NCBI GenBank assembly: GCA_022385755.1 | Contig: MU278365.1 | Coordinates: forward strand, 536,717 to 600,716 | Direction: 5' to 3' | From: Trametopsis cervina | Taxonomy: Eukaryota > Basidiomycota > Agaricomycetes > Polyporales > Irpicaceae | Length of the DNA: 64,000 nucleotides | Shown: positions 44,585 through 56,261 of the stretch, in pieces | Position numbering within the stretch: the stretch's first letter is position 1 | Layout: every line of letters starts with the position of its first letter | Made by a program: the position numbers and the translations under genes | The notes under the pieces: generated by a model | The model's database searches: none | The model's input: only the letters and a program-made list of their open reading frames with translations | What the model was told of the DNA's origin: nothing

Positions 44585-47500
44585 ATGATTCCTATCACAA
44601 AACGCAGCGCACCACGCGTGCTTCGAGCCTTATGCGCTCGACAGGCTCTTCCTCGCCCTGCGCGATTTTATTCCTCGCCCTCAAAGTCGGCCCAGGCTCC
44701 TGCACTGGCATCCGCTCCTCTGCCTACTTCTGAGTACCCGGCCTACATGTCAACTCCTCAGAAACCAAAGTCTGACCAGGAGGAACAATATGGCCTGCAG
44801 GAGATGCTAGACTTCTTGACTCGCGAACAGCAGTACACCGTTTTGCCCACCCCGCTCCCTGAAAACGAGCGGTCGACCCTGAACGACATGTACTTTCCTG
44901 AGACGCCAATGCAAGATCAAGTCTCTATCATCGATGCTTGCCTCTACAACGGCTACGACGTCCCGCGTGCGAAGGAGATATTCGAGCGCATCAGAGAAGA
45001 AGAGAGGATGTCCGCACAGCTTACACCTCGGTTGTATGACGCTGTACTCAGCGGCTATATCCACATGGCGGTGAAGGATACGCAACGCAGCGATAACTGG
45101 GTCGAGGATGCCTTGAGTCTGTACGACGTTATGGAAACCGGTCAGGAGAAGGTTCAACCCTCTCCAAATACATATGCCAACATGTTACTACTTTGGATGC
45201 GCGTGCAAAACGGTCTCACTGGTCCCCTCTCCGCAATGACAACCCTCATAAAACCTGTGACGTTGCTCAGGCGCATTCTTGACCGGGAGATCCCTGTCAC
45301 GCTGGTCATCTCCGACAGGGCATTCACGTCGGATGAGGAGGCAGCAAGTGCCATTAAGATTCTATCGAAGGCCGCAGTCGAAGCCAATCTGCCGAACTTG
45401 TCCAAGGTAATCATGGAGCTTGGAACAATAGAGGCACTCGGGACTCTCCCAGAGGAAAGCGAAGTACCGGAGGTGATGCCTGTCACAAGACCTAAGGTTT
45501 GTTGAAGTCTCGTATGTGTATAGTGATATACTCATGTACTGCTTGCAGACGGAAGTGAAGGCCACCGCCGACGGTGATATCGCCGGGACGGAGGTCGCTG
45601 ATGCCGACGCGGGGCCTCAGGAGGAAGTTCCCTTCAACTTGGCTACGCTCCGGAAGCATCTCGCAGATGTCATCCTTGCGCGCAAAGTCCTTAGCGGCGA
45701 CAATTTCGCGCGGCAGAAGCTTCTGGAGGCCTCTGTCTATGATGTTGCCGTGCAGAGGCTTAAACATCAGGCAGAGACGCTCGAACACCTCGGTATTGGA
45801 AGCAAAGGCCTTGAACATGCCGAACTGAAAGCGTTGCTGTGGAACTGGCATCAGAAGTTGACGGTCAGGCTGAAGGCGGAAGTCGCTCTTCTCATCAAGG
45901 AGGAGGACAAATCGAGTACGCTCTCTGGCCCATCCTCCCCTATCCACCCTTTTGACTGACACTACCTGAATCATTGTAGCGGCGAAAGCGCACGAACGTT
46001 TATCACCTTACCTATCCCTAGTCAAGCCGGAGAGCATGTCTCTCATCGTTATCCTCGAACTCATGCATCTCCATGGCACCGGCGGTATTGCAGAAGGGAT
46101 GAAGACAGCTCGTGCACTGCTAGCCGTCGGTCGAGCGGTTGAGATTGAATACAAAGCCCAGATGTGCAAGAGGAACAATATCTCCATTCCTCAGACAACT
46201 CGTAACGATCTCAGCTTCTTCTCAACCCTCGGATATCGTGATCTACACACCAACCGTGTTACTGCACGAAAGTTCATAGAAGATTCAGAGGACTGGACAT
46301 CGGACTGGTCGCAGGCGGTTCGAGTGCGGTTGGGTAGTTTTTTGGTCGACGCGCTGATGGATGTCGCTACCGTCACCAGGACAGCAACGAACAAGGACGG
46401 GGAGAAAGTGTAAGTAAATCTATTCGTATGAGTGCTTCTGCCGCTTCTAATACTATGCAACAAATAGTTCGGAGGAGCAGCCAGCCTTTTATCACTCTTA
46501 TGAATATGTTCGAGGGCATAAACTTGGTGTTATCAAACTTAACCCAGTCATCTCCGAACGCATGGCGAAAGAGTCTGTACGTGAAGCCCTGCACCCTCGA
46601 CATTTGCCTATGCTCGTCCAGCCCAAACGATGGGTATCTTTCAACGAAGGTGGCTATATTTATAACAAAGGTCAGTCGCATATTGAATCTCAGCCCGTCT
46701 GTCCTATGGCTCACCAATTGCATTTTCAGCCACCGTCATGCGCTACAAGGACTCGCAGGAACAACTCAGCTACCTGAAGGAAGCGTCCAATCTCGGCAAT
46801 TTGGAGCTGGTTTACGCTGGCTTGGACGTACTTGGGAGTACGCCTTGGAAGATCAACCGTGAGGTCTTCGACATTGTACTGCGGGTATGGAACTCTGGGA
46901 AACGGCTGGGTAAGATTCCGCCCGTGGCGTATGATGAACCAGAGCCGGAGAAGCCAGAGAATTACGACACCGACCCCCGTGCGAGAGCAGTCTACCTCGG
47001 ACGGCACAAATCGTACCTCACCACGAAGGCAAACAACCACTCCGACCGTTGCAGTACGAATTACAAGATCGAGATTGCTCGCACGGTAAGATGCAGACGT
47101 GTCATTTCGTTGATTTGATTTTAACGCTGCTCTTCTGTTGCAGTTCCTCCACGATACATTCTACCTGCCTCACAATGTCGATTTCCGCGGCCGTGCTTAT
47201 CCTCTGCCTCCTCATCTGAACCACATCGGCGATGACCTTAGTCGAGGACTCCTTAAGTTCGCCGAAGCCAAGCCCTTAAAGGAGAGCGGATTGCGCTGGC
47301 TGAAGATCCACCTCGCCAACTTGTACGGATATGACAAGGGCACATTCGATGAGCGAGTCAATTTCGTTCATGAGCACTTGGAGGACGTCTATGACAGCGC
47401 GGAGCGGCCGCTCGAGGGAAGGCGCTGGTGGCAGAAGGCGGACGACCCTTGGCAGTGCCTTGCTACCTGCATAGAACTTAGAGCCGCACTACAGTCGGAC

Positions 47501-49001
47501 GATCCTGCCATGTTCTTGTCGTCTCTCCCCGTTCATCAAGATGGCACGTGCAACGGTCTACAACACTATGCAGCCCTTGGAGGTGATGAAGGTGGCGCGC
47601 AGCAAGTCAATCTCAGTGTCACAGACAGGCCATCTGACGTCTACACCCACGTTGCTGATATGGTCGAAGAGCAGTTGAAGAAAGACGCAGCTGAGGGCGA
47701 CCCCTTTGCGCAGCTTCTAAGCGGGAAGATCTCTCGGAAAGTCGTGAAGCAAACGGTGAGCATTTCTGACCATTGATCGTATCTGCATTCTATAGTGTCT
47801 AATGATACGGTATAGGTTATGACTACTGTCTACGGTGTGACATTCATCGGTGCCCGCGAGCAGATTGAAAATAGGCTAAAAGAGCGAAGCGATATTCCGG
47901 AGGAACAAGCTTGGCGAGCGGCGTCATATCTTGCGAGGAAGGTCGGTGTCAGATTCGTGTATGTCGTATCTCACATGGGTGCTGATGATCTCGTAGGTGC
48001 TCATCTGCATTGCCGATCTTTTCAATGGCGCGAAGGGCATCCAACTCTGGTTGAATACAGCGGCGCGTCTGATCACTAAGTCCATTCCTCCTGACCGTGT
48101 GGAGGTAGCATTGGCCGGCCCTGCAAAGGATAAGGTAAAGAGGTTGCGCAAGGAACAAATGACCTCAGTTATTTGGACAACACCTCTGGGTTTACCTATC
48201 GTTCAGCCGTATCGTGCCGTCAAGCGTAAACAGATCATGACTGCCTTACAAACGGTGTTTATATCAGACCCTAACACCCCCGCGTCAGGTGCGACCTTGC
48301 CGTATGTCTTGTATGGTTAGCAGTACTTACGATCTCTTCACCACAGTGAACTCGACCAAGCAGGCCGCTGCATTCCCGCCGAACTTTATCCACAGCCTCG
48401 ACGCTACCCACATGATGATGACAGCTCTCGAATGTCGAGTACGTTCCCTCGCTTTGTAACTGTCTGATGCAACAGCTGAACTGTATCGCGGCAGAGCCGA
48501 AATATGACCTTTGCCTCGGTTCACGACTCGTATTGGACACACGCCTGTGACGTTGATGAGATGTCGACCATCATCCGGGATACATTCATCGCGCTACACT
48601 CTTCCGACATTCTTAGCAAATTAGACGCTGAGGTGAGACACAACCACTCCATGTCGTATCATCTCATTGAGCTCATCTCGTCCTAGTTCCGAATGCGTTA
48701 TAAAGATTTCAAGATCCCGATGTTCACTCTTACAAAGGACCAGCAAGAGAAGATCAATAAAATGATTGCTCGGGGTGGCCAGGACGGCGGAAAGCCACTC
48801 GATCCCGTCTTCGCTAGCGAGGAAGCAGCCGAGGGTGACTCTGTTGAAGCAGCTACGGAAGAATCAGCTAGCGAGGAGCATGCAGCAAGCGACAGAAATT
48901 CCACCAGATTCCTGAATCTGGTCGATCTCCTGCCGCCTCTCCCAGAAAAGGGCCATTTCGACGTCAGCACTATCAAGAAATCCCTCTATTTCTTCTCATA
49001 A
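44585..49001 (+). CDS. RPO41: Mitochondrial DNA-directed RNA polymerase
   Basis: Single-subunit T7-like polymerase that transcribes mitochondrial DNA. The N-terminus ([20 protein letters not shown]...RFYSS) is a basic mitochondrial targeting peptide. The N-terminal extension has PPR-like helices ([33 protein letters not shown]). The catalytic part begins with [20 protein letters not shown]. Motif A is [16 protein letters not shown], which carries the first metal-binding Asp. The O-helix region reads [13 protein letters not shown], then [14 protein letters not shown]. Motif C is [12 protein letters not shown], which carries the second Asp. The C-terminus is [11 protein letters not shown]. About ten introns. 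Stop at 48999-49001. Near the C-terminus there is an acidic Glu/Ala insertion (about 48830-48890) that looks disordered. All catalytic motifs are present, so the enzyme should be functional. Confidence 0.94.
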
Positions 49002-49484
49002 ACCCCCGTCAAGCTTAATCACCCGTCCGCATCACATCAGTATGGTATCTCATTGCTCTTTCGTACATCTCGTTAGTCGCTATTCCCGCCTCGGCATCAT
49101 CTGGCTCTTCGTTTCATCACCACTCTCTTCATTCATATGTCATCATGCTCGCAGTGCTCTATTTGCAAAACTCTGTATATTATTACCGTTATAATAAGAT
49201 AGAACCACCATAGGATTGAATTCACTCATGGCAGAATCTGAATGGAGGCTCCGAAAATTCGTGCCCTTCCAATCCAGCTAATATATGCGTGTGCGCCTTT
49301 CGTAGATACAGGGTTTGTAACAGCTTCGACAGGCAAAATGCGATGGGGTCGTGGTCGAGGTAGACATTGATCACGTTTACAGTTCCGTGTGCTTGTATCT
49401 TAGCAAGTCATACAACCCTTTACCAGCGGTTGGGTTGAGCTGGAAGAAGGTATCAGCACGGCATCAAGCATGAAGAAATAAATG
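49002..49484. other. RPO41 3' region
   Basis: About 480 bases, AT-rich, probably 3' untranslated sequence of RPO41 and the facing small locus. No gene seen. Confidence 0.5.
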
Positions 49485-49824
49485 TCAGCCAAATGTTGAA
49501 AGCTTGTCGTCAGCGAAGAGCAGAAGATCCGGCAGAATTCCCAGGTTTTTGAGGTCTTTTTTTGGCTACGCTTGAGAAAGTTAGTTTCTGGTTTCAGTTA
49601 TAAGCGAACGTGGCTGGATACAGGTGAAAAGACATACTGATTTCTTCGACGTGCTCAGAATGTCCTCCAAGGCCGTGATATGCTCCATGACTTGCTCCAT
49701 TTCGTTCTCAGTCTCCTCAATACCGTCTAATGCCTGCTTCAATGCATTGACGCAGTCCAAGGCAGCTCTCATTTTGGAGATATCGACAGAAGATGCTTGT
49801 AAACTACGCTTGCGTTTCAGACAT
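49485..49824 (-). pseudogene. Small helical protein locus, copy 1 of a dispersed pair
   Basis: Read on the minus strand, the expected start ATG TCT GAA (49822-49824) runs into a stop after six codons, apparently because of an 11-base deletion. Downstream the frame is intact: KRKRSLQASSVDISKM, AALDCVNALKQALDGI, EETENEMEQVMEHITALED. A good intron (TCA/GTATGT ... GTAG) then leads to PKKDLKNLGILPDLLLFADD and KLSTFG, with the stop at 49485-49487. Translation could begin at the internal ATG at 49772 (MRAALDC), giving a 71-residue mostly helical protein, so a functional short gene is not excluded. It is clearly related to the sequence at 63380-63658. No named family recognised. Confidence 0.5.
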
Positions 49825-50464
49825 CCTCAAGGAGCCGATGATCGTTTCCGATGATTGGATAGAGGGTAAGCGAACTCGTTGCACTTTTGCAGGATGGTGG
49901 ACGTTTGGAACGTTTGACGAGATTACGAGTAGTCTCCCGAGGAAGAGTACAGTAGACGAGTAACTAGAGGTTGGTCTACAAGCTTACTGTGGCATCACAC
50001 GTACTGTTAATCACATGAAATATGGTCATACACACACGATAGACAGCGAACCCCGACTTAACCTTCATCATGCATCTGGACTGGTTGTCAGCTCACTGTT
50101 GAATTATGCCATCAACGCCTTCAACGCCAGCACTAGAAGTCTTATCCTTCAACAGGTTGGTTTGACGGTTGAATCGACTATATGAGGATGGCTATTACTG
50201 AAGCGATCGTCGTAAAAGTCTGCATATCCTTCGTCGGCAGACAACTGGATGGTGGCGCAATAACCTGCTCAGTCTGATATCTAGGCAGTATACTATTATC
50301 TCCCATGCAAAGAGCAAATCTGCGAACGAGAATGTCCTTCAGTCCGACATGCCGATTATGACTGCAAGCGGAATGATCTCCTTGCCTATTCCGCTTATAC
50401 CGCGACGGAGTCAATCTGCAGCTTGTCGCTCTAGCTCTATCTTCCTCCCCTCTGCTTTCATGAG
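49825..50464. other. Spacer upstream of the permease gene
   Basis: 640 bases without a gene. The last 60 bases (CTCTAGCTCTATCTTCCTCCCCTCTGC) are pyrimidine-rich and form the likely leader of the gene at 50465. Confidence 0.45.
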
Positions 50465-52526
50465 ATGGCCACCGCAGACGAAGACATGAATCTGTCGCGC
50501 AATGACCCAGAGAAGGAGCTACACTCCTTCTCTGAGGAAAGCCAAGACGACTTTCACTATAACCCTCCGGTGATGAGAAAACTCCTCACATGGGGAGTGG
50601 AGGCTCGAGGTCTGTCCGGAAATTAGTGTATGATCTGCAGCCACTTGATATTCGGCAATTACAGGTATCCTTCCGGTTCCGCCTCATCAGCAGACAGACA
50701 GACACTATAGCAAGATCTTCTTCATCTGGTTATCTGCAAATTGCAATATACTCTCGTACGTGCCAGACTGTCCTCAGATCTTGGATCCAGGACTGAAATC
50801 CACAGATTTTCTGCTGGTACGCTTGGACCCGTGGTGTTCGGTCTCGGTCTCCGAGACTCCTGCCTGGTCATCTTATTCTTCAACTTGCTGACAAGTGCCC
50901 CTCCTGCGTACCTGTGCGTATAGACTACATCGCCTTATCATTACCCGAGACTCACACTACGACACCCAATTAGGACAACATGGGGGCCGAAACTAGGTCT
51001 GCGCCAGATGTGCCAAGCAAGATACAGTTTCGGGTGCGTCCCATTAACGACTGGCGTGCACAAAGATAAGGACATTGCTGACAAGGGACTGACGTCTATA
51101 GATATTTCGGAGTGATCATCCCTTGCATTCTGAACCTCGCCGGCATGTTCGGTTTCTGCATTCTGAATGGCATACTAGGCGGCCAGACCTTGTCTAGCGT
51201 ATCCGGCGGCGGAATGAGCTGGAGGTATGTCCCAGTGTGCTTGTTACGAAGCGGCAGGTTGTGACGATCGACCACAGCGTAGGGATTGTCATCATCTCAG
51301 TAGTCTCCCTACTCGTAAGTGAACTCCTGAGTTTCGGTCGTAGGGGCCAAGATCGCTTATCCTTCTATCTAGATTTCGTTCTGCGGATGGAAAATATTGG
51401 CCTGGTCAGTGATAGCCTCCCTCCACCATCGGCCTCACTCTCACGAAGGTTGTATAGGTATGAGCGATTAGCATGGATCCCGGTCCTCATAGTATATGTC
51501 GTCGCCATCGGAGTTGGCGGAAAACATCTAATAAACCCTCCACCAGCAGCGCCTGCCACGGCCGCTGCAATCCTTTCATACGGCTCTACCATCGCCGGAT
51601 TTGTGATAGCGTATTCCCCCTTGAGTTCGGACTTTACAATCTATTTCAAGCCGGGCGTATCTAGGTGCGTATGCTGTCATTGTATCACTGGACACGCAGC
51701 TCAAAGTACGCTTAGCTGGAAGATATTCCTATACTCTTTCCTCGGGTTCAATCTTCCTATCGTGAGCGATACTCAGACATCTGTCAACTACCTTATGGCT
51801 GAACACGGTGCCTATAGATCAGTATCCAATGTCTCGGGGCAGCCGTCGTACTCGCAGCACCCACAGTCCCGTCCTGGAACGCCGGATATGACAATGGAAA
51901 TGTCGGCGGGCTTCTCAACGCCATGCTCAGCCCCGTGGGAAACTTCGGGAAATTCTTGACCGTTCTGCTTGCCCTCTCTGTCACTGCCAATGTCGCCCCG
52001 ACGTTGTACTCAGTCTGCCTCAACTTCCAGCTCTTCATGCCCTTCCTGGTACCCGTGCCGCGATACGTTTTCTCAATCGTCGCCACCGCAATGTCTGTCA
52101 CGACTTATTTTCATCTACCGGTGACCGATACTGACCTTTCCGATGCACAGTATCATTCCCTTGTCCATTGTCGGCGCCACCAAATTTTACGCGACACTGA
52201 CAAACTTTCTTGGACTGATCGGGTATTGGGCAAGCGCATTCGTGGCGGTGATCCTCGTCGAGCACTTCCTCTTTCGACGTGGCCGTTTCGAATCTTACGA
52301 CATCAGGTACTGGAACAGCCCCAGCAAGCTTCCTACCGGTCTAGCCGCCCTGGGGTCATGCATACTGGCGTTTGGACTCGTCGTGCCGTCAATGGACCAG
52401 GTATGGTTCGTCGGGCCGATCGCAAAGCGGACAGGAGACATCGGATTTGAGGTCGCGTTCTTCGTGACGGCCATACTTTACCCCCCGTTGCGGTTCCTTG
52501 AACTCAAGTTTAGGCCGTTAGTGTGA
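50465..52526 (+). CDS. Purine-cytosine permease, NCS1 family (FCY2-like)
   Basis: Proton symporter for cytosine/purines or related nucleobases in the plasma membrane. Starts MATADEDMNLSRNDPEKEL at 50465. About ten very short exons. Family pieces in order: VEARGILPVPPHQQTDRHY, SKIFFIWLSANCNILSFSAG, TLGPVVFGLGLRDSCLVI, FGVIIPCILNLAGMFGFC, YGSTIAGFVIAYSPLSSDFT, NVGGLLNAMLSPVGNFGKFL and ANVAPTLYSVCLNFQ. The C-terminal half has VEHFLFRRGRFESYDIRYWN and LPTGLAALGSCILAFGLVVP. The stop is at 52524-52526. About twelve membrane helices are expected and the length is normal. The family signature GVEARGI-P-P is intact. Specificity among cytosine, adenine, hypoxanthine or vitamin B6 cannot be read. Confidence 0.9.
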
Positions 52527-53217
52527 GGGGAGAAGTAGATCTTGCGTGTCCAGAGGATGGATATCAAAAGCGTAGGCCGTGCTATAATATACGATAGCGC
52601 CTGACCGTGTTGAGCAACCCTCAACGGTGGGAACTCGGTGCACATCTTTAAGGTTATGAAGTATTTACGCTACTATGTAGAAAACGCTGAGCTTACTGCC
52701 GTAGTACACCTCAGCGCGGTAGATAGCGAGAGCATTTGTGTAGTAAAAACAAGCTGACTTTGCCCACACTGTCACGCAATGGTAATTGTACACCGGCATG
52801 AAGGACTCAGTGGTGCATTCCATGCACGACCAGCAGGTATGGCACTCGCCAGCTGATGTGCATCACAGGCGGTCCATCAACATGAAGCCTTATCGCCCAG
52901 TCGCCATGCTCCAACGCGCCACAACTGAACTTCGAATGTTGCACGCAGAGGGTACTATATAAAGAAGGCTGAGAGAGGCTTGGCTAGAGGCGTACAGCAA
53001 GTCCATTCACCATCACAAGATCTACCACCACCAGCCCGTTCACAAAGGACACATAGCATAAGGTCCCGGAGTGCATTCCTTGTTGAACCATTGTAGCTAA
53101 CACAGCATACTGTACATTTTACACTTGATAGTAGAGTCCATACACATATGTATCATGTAAATCACACCATCCACCACCCAACGCACTCTAAATTTACCTA
53201 CAAATGACAGGACGTTA
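52527..53217. other. Spacer with an orphan promoter-like segment
   Basis: Contains a strong TATA box (52956-52963) and a CA/CT-rich leader-like stretch (52998-53040) on the plus strand, but no open frame of useful size follows before the convergent gene. The right part is AT-rich and probably 3' untranslated. Confidence 0.45.
52956..52963 (+). promoter_or_regulatory. Orphan TATA box
   Basis: TATATAAA followed 35-80 bp later by an unstructured C/A/T-rich leader (CATTCACCATCACAAGATC), the arrangement seen ahead of highly expressed small fungal genes. No plausible coding exon follows. Confidence 0.35.
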
Positions 53218-54679
53218 TTATACAGCAAAAGAAATATCTGTTCCTAAATGTATATCTTGCAGCCGCCAACATAAGTCCGTGCACAAGTCCGAACAATGGT
53301 GAGGCTCAGACAGCTTTGCCTTCTCGAATGTCGAGATGACGCTGGCGCTGTCACTGACATTGCGCGGCGTTTCCTGGATGTCGTCCGAAGAGCTGTGCCA
53401 CGAGCCACCCCTAGGAAAGGAGAGCTTGAGCGTCGGCTTTACTGGAGTGATCGGGGTATCGATGGTGCTTGCGCATGTTGTGAACAGACTCCGAGACGGG
53501 CTGGGAGGCATGAATTTCAGGTGGGAAGACAGCTGAGAATAGGTGGTCCTCGACAGGGCCAGGCCTTCTGCAACGCGACTCGTGATGAGTACAGGAGGGA
53601 TGGCCTGTAACAAGTGTGTAAGTCACTTAGAATATCAAGGATGTTTCGGGGTTGAGTACGCACTTGTAATTGCCCGAGCATGGGCAAGAGGGCGTATTGC
53701 ATTGGGCTACCAAGGCCGCACGCGATGATTGTCATAAGCGCAATGGCGGTGTACAGAGAGGCAGATTCAATGAGGAGCGCAACCAAGGACGTATATGGCT
53801 GGCCGTGAAGAGGACCAAGCACACTACGAAGTCTTCGGCGAAGCAATAAAAGGCGGAATATAATGAGTAAAGTGAGGATCGTGCTTATGCCAAGAGAGAG
53901 CGCCATAAACGCTATCCCTGGCGCGGGAGAGGGCGTGTTCGTCCAGAGATTAAGTCCGAGCTCCGCAATGTTGGGAAAAAATACAACGCCTGTAACTGAA
54001 TTCCAGGTTCATCAGGACCGCAACGTTGGTCAGTATAGCAATATGTAGCGTACCAAATGTCGCCAAAAAACACGGTACGACGAATAGTAGTGCAATCGGC
54101 ACATTTCTAGTTACTAGACATGCGCATAACACATAAAACCGGTAAAGCTGAGGTTAATTCGCATTGTTAGCTGAACGTGTGAGCCAAATGCAAAGCAAGA
54201 CGCACAATAAGGCCATCAGCCAGCCAATTCATGACAACATACCTATGAAAGGGTTCGTAATGAGAGGGCGAAGCGGTATACATGGTGGAATGCGGGCACT
54301 TACATGGCCGTCAGGGCGCGGGTAGGTGCGCTAAGAGCGTTGTCGAGCAGAAATTGCTTCGGACCACCGGGATAAAGGCGGTTGTCGATAAAAGCAACCT
54401 GTGTCCACCATATCTGCAAGGCTATGGCGGCGCTGGCCAATGCAAACAGGAAGATGGTGTACGCAACAAGGAGGTACTGTCGCTTCCCCCGCTTGAAGAA
54501 CGATCGAAGACATCTGCAGAATAAGGCTATATGTGCTCCTGTAGGCCCGGTCATCAATAAAGAGGATTAACTCAACAGAGCGAGGCAAACTCACCGTAGA
54601 CGAGCACCGAAAGTAACAGTCCCCACTCGTTCAGCTTCTCCGTGTAGGTGTCAGAGACTGGTGCGCCTTCACTGATCAT
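53218..54679 (-). CDS. Seven-helix membrane protein of an Agaricomycete-expanded family
   Basis: Starts MISEGAPVSDTYTEKLNEWG at 54679. Seven or so exons. Exon 1 ends VLVY at a GTGAGT donor and resumes GAHIALFCRCLRSFFKRGKR. Membrane segments: LLLSVLVYGAHIALF; QYLLVAYTIFLFALASAAIA; VPIALLFVVPCFLATFGTLH; GIAFMALSLGISTILTLLII; LVALLIESASLYTAIALMTI; and a further one including YALLPMLGQLQAIPPVLITS. Others fall in short exons. The motif AIPPVLITSRVAEGLALSRT after the last helix and a Ser/Thr-rich cytosolic tail ending TDISFAV are typical of this large family. It is annotated only as hypothetical membrane protein, sometimes as receptor-like. The stop is at 53218-53220. Ligand and function unknown. 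Resemblance to G-protein-coupled receptors is topological only. Confidence 0.75.
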
Positions 54680-55145
54680 TGCGCGTATCTCTCACAGCTG
54701 CTGACATCCAGGGGGTATTTGAGGACTTCGGGAATAAAATGGGCGTGTCATATGTGCGAATTTTACATCTTGTGGCGTAGGTTCCGGGAAGAAGGTAGTA
54801 TGGTTTCCGTATACCTAATGGTTAGAGGGAAGGGAAAAGATTGTAAAGCACAGTGATAGTAGCCCAGCTCGTGTAGTCATCAACCACATAGTTATCCAAA
54901 TATGCCGTAGCGAATGCTATTATGCCTCACGTGATCGTGATCTATGATTGACTACGGGTGAGGTACGAGGTCATGGCAGCTGTACGCATTCGACCATTGT
55001 GCCCGTCCGGAAAATAGCCCAGTAGTGGATGTTTGTGGCGGACGGTGGAGAAGAGCAGGCATGTACAGAGTGACGGTGCTGATTGAAGCGTTTATAAGAT
55101 CTAGACGCGTATGACCTTTATCTCATCTCCGGTGACGAGCTTGCG
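54680..55145. promoter_or_regulatory. Divergent promoter region
   Basis: This 466-base spacer lies between the seven-helix gene and the hydrolase-like gene. TATAAG at 55093-55098 lies about 50 bp before the ATG at 55146, and CTCACGTGATCG with a CACGTG box lies near 54926-54938. Confidence 0.35.
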
Positions 55146-56089
55146 ATGGCTACGGAACTCTCGCTGCGTCCATCTAGCTCAGCAACACCTCGAGTCAAAG
55201 AGCGACCAAAATCCTCGTCCGTGCCAGTGCCGTTCGACTACTGTCCAAGCGATGATGGAACAGACGAGAATCTGCTTATCCTCTTTCACGGCCTAGGTAT
55301 CGACCAATATTCGTACATCCAGACTTCCGGACTTTTACCAAACACATATATGATTTTCAGGTGACACCCAAGTTCCATTTGGAAAGCTGGGACGCTCCCT
55401 AAAGCTTCCGCAGACGGCTACATTAGCATTGCGAGCACCTGAACTGTGAGCTCCTGCACAGCGACTAAGCCATACCTTTATGCTAATCCACGATTCTTCC
55501 AATCCGCATATTTAGGATCCCCTACCTATACGAGGATGCATATCAGTGGTACCCATCTTTCGACCCACTCGGAGACCTGCTTCCAAACCCAAACCCTACA
55601 CCTGTCCTCGAACTTCTAACACGAGTATTCAAACATCTCATTGAGGACTGCGCTTGGCCTATGGAACGCATCCACCTCTTCGGTTTCGCCCAAGGCGGCA
55701 CGGTTGCATCAGAGTTTGCGCTCAAGTTGTGGCGTTCCGAGCTGTCCAAATCCAAGGACAATGGAGCGGGAGACCCCCGCACCCTCGGCTCGGTCGTCAC
55801 AGTCTGCGGTCCTCTACTCTCTTTTCCCACCACGACTCAACGTGCAAGCCCGACACCCATTCTCGTGGCATATCGACCGGCCCCGGCGGAGACAGCGTTG
55901 CCAGCGAATGCTCTAGTTGCCTTTAGAAGAGGGTTTAGTACCGTGAGCGACACCAACATGGGTCGCGGCGAGGGGATGCCCAGGTCGAAAGCGGAGTGGG
56001 AGCCTATCATGCGATTCTGGAGCGAAAGACTGTCTAGAAGGCCGATGGAAGGGCTATATGAGGTGTTGAGCGGAAGCACGCAGGGGTGA
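55146..56089 (+). CDS. Lysophospholipase/carboxylesterase-like protein lacking the nucleophile
   Basis: Alpha/beta-hydrolase fold related to acyl-protein thioesterases and fungal LYPLA-like proteins. Starts MATELSLRPSSSATPRVKER at 55146. Exons: oxyanion-type strand DENLLILFHGLG; DTQVPFGKLGRSLKLPQTAT; LALRAPEL; then YEDAYQWYPSFDPLGDLL. The nucleophile elbow reads IHLFGFAQGGTVASEFAL. Where active enzymes have GFSQGG the codon is GCC (Ala), so the catalytic Ser is absent. The usual Asp (GxxDxxVP) and His (GHxx) sites are also not seen; the region ends GRGEGMPRSKAEWEPIMRFW. The stop is at 56087-56089. Length about 260 residues is normal. It may be a pseudoenzyme with a binding role, or use another residue. 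The frame is intact and splice sites are good, so it does not look like a pseudogene. Confidence 0.8.
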
Positions 56090-56261
56090 AATACATCATG
56101 TGCAATCTTATTAGGGGTTTATTCTATGTGTTACGAGGACTGCACCGAAGGTTCGAGTGTTTAATGCACAACGGAGCTAGAAGAGCCACCGCAGCGTACT
56201 GTGATTATCGCTACAACATCACTTCGCAGATGCGAACTCTACTCTACATCTATATTAGTCA

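Noticed and set aside
53218..54679. Calling the seven-helix protein a pheromone or G-protein-coupled receptor
   Set aside because: The topology fits but I see no STE2/STE3 or class-specific motif.
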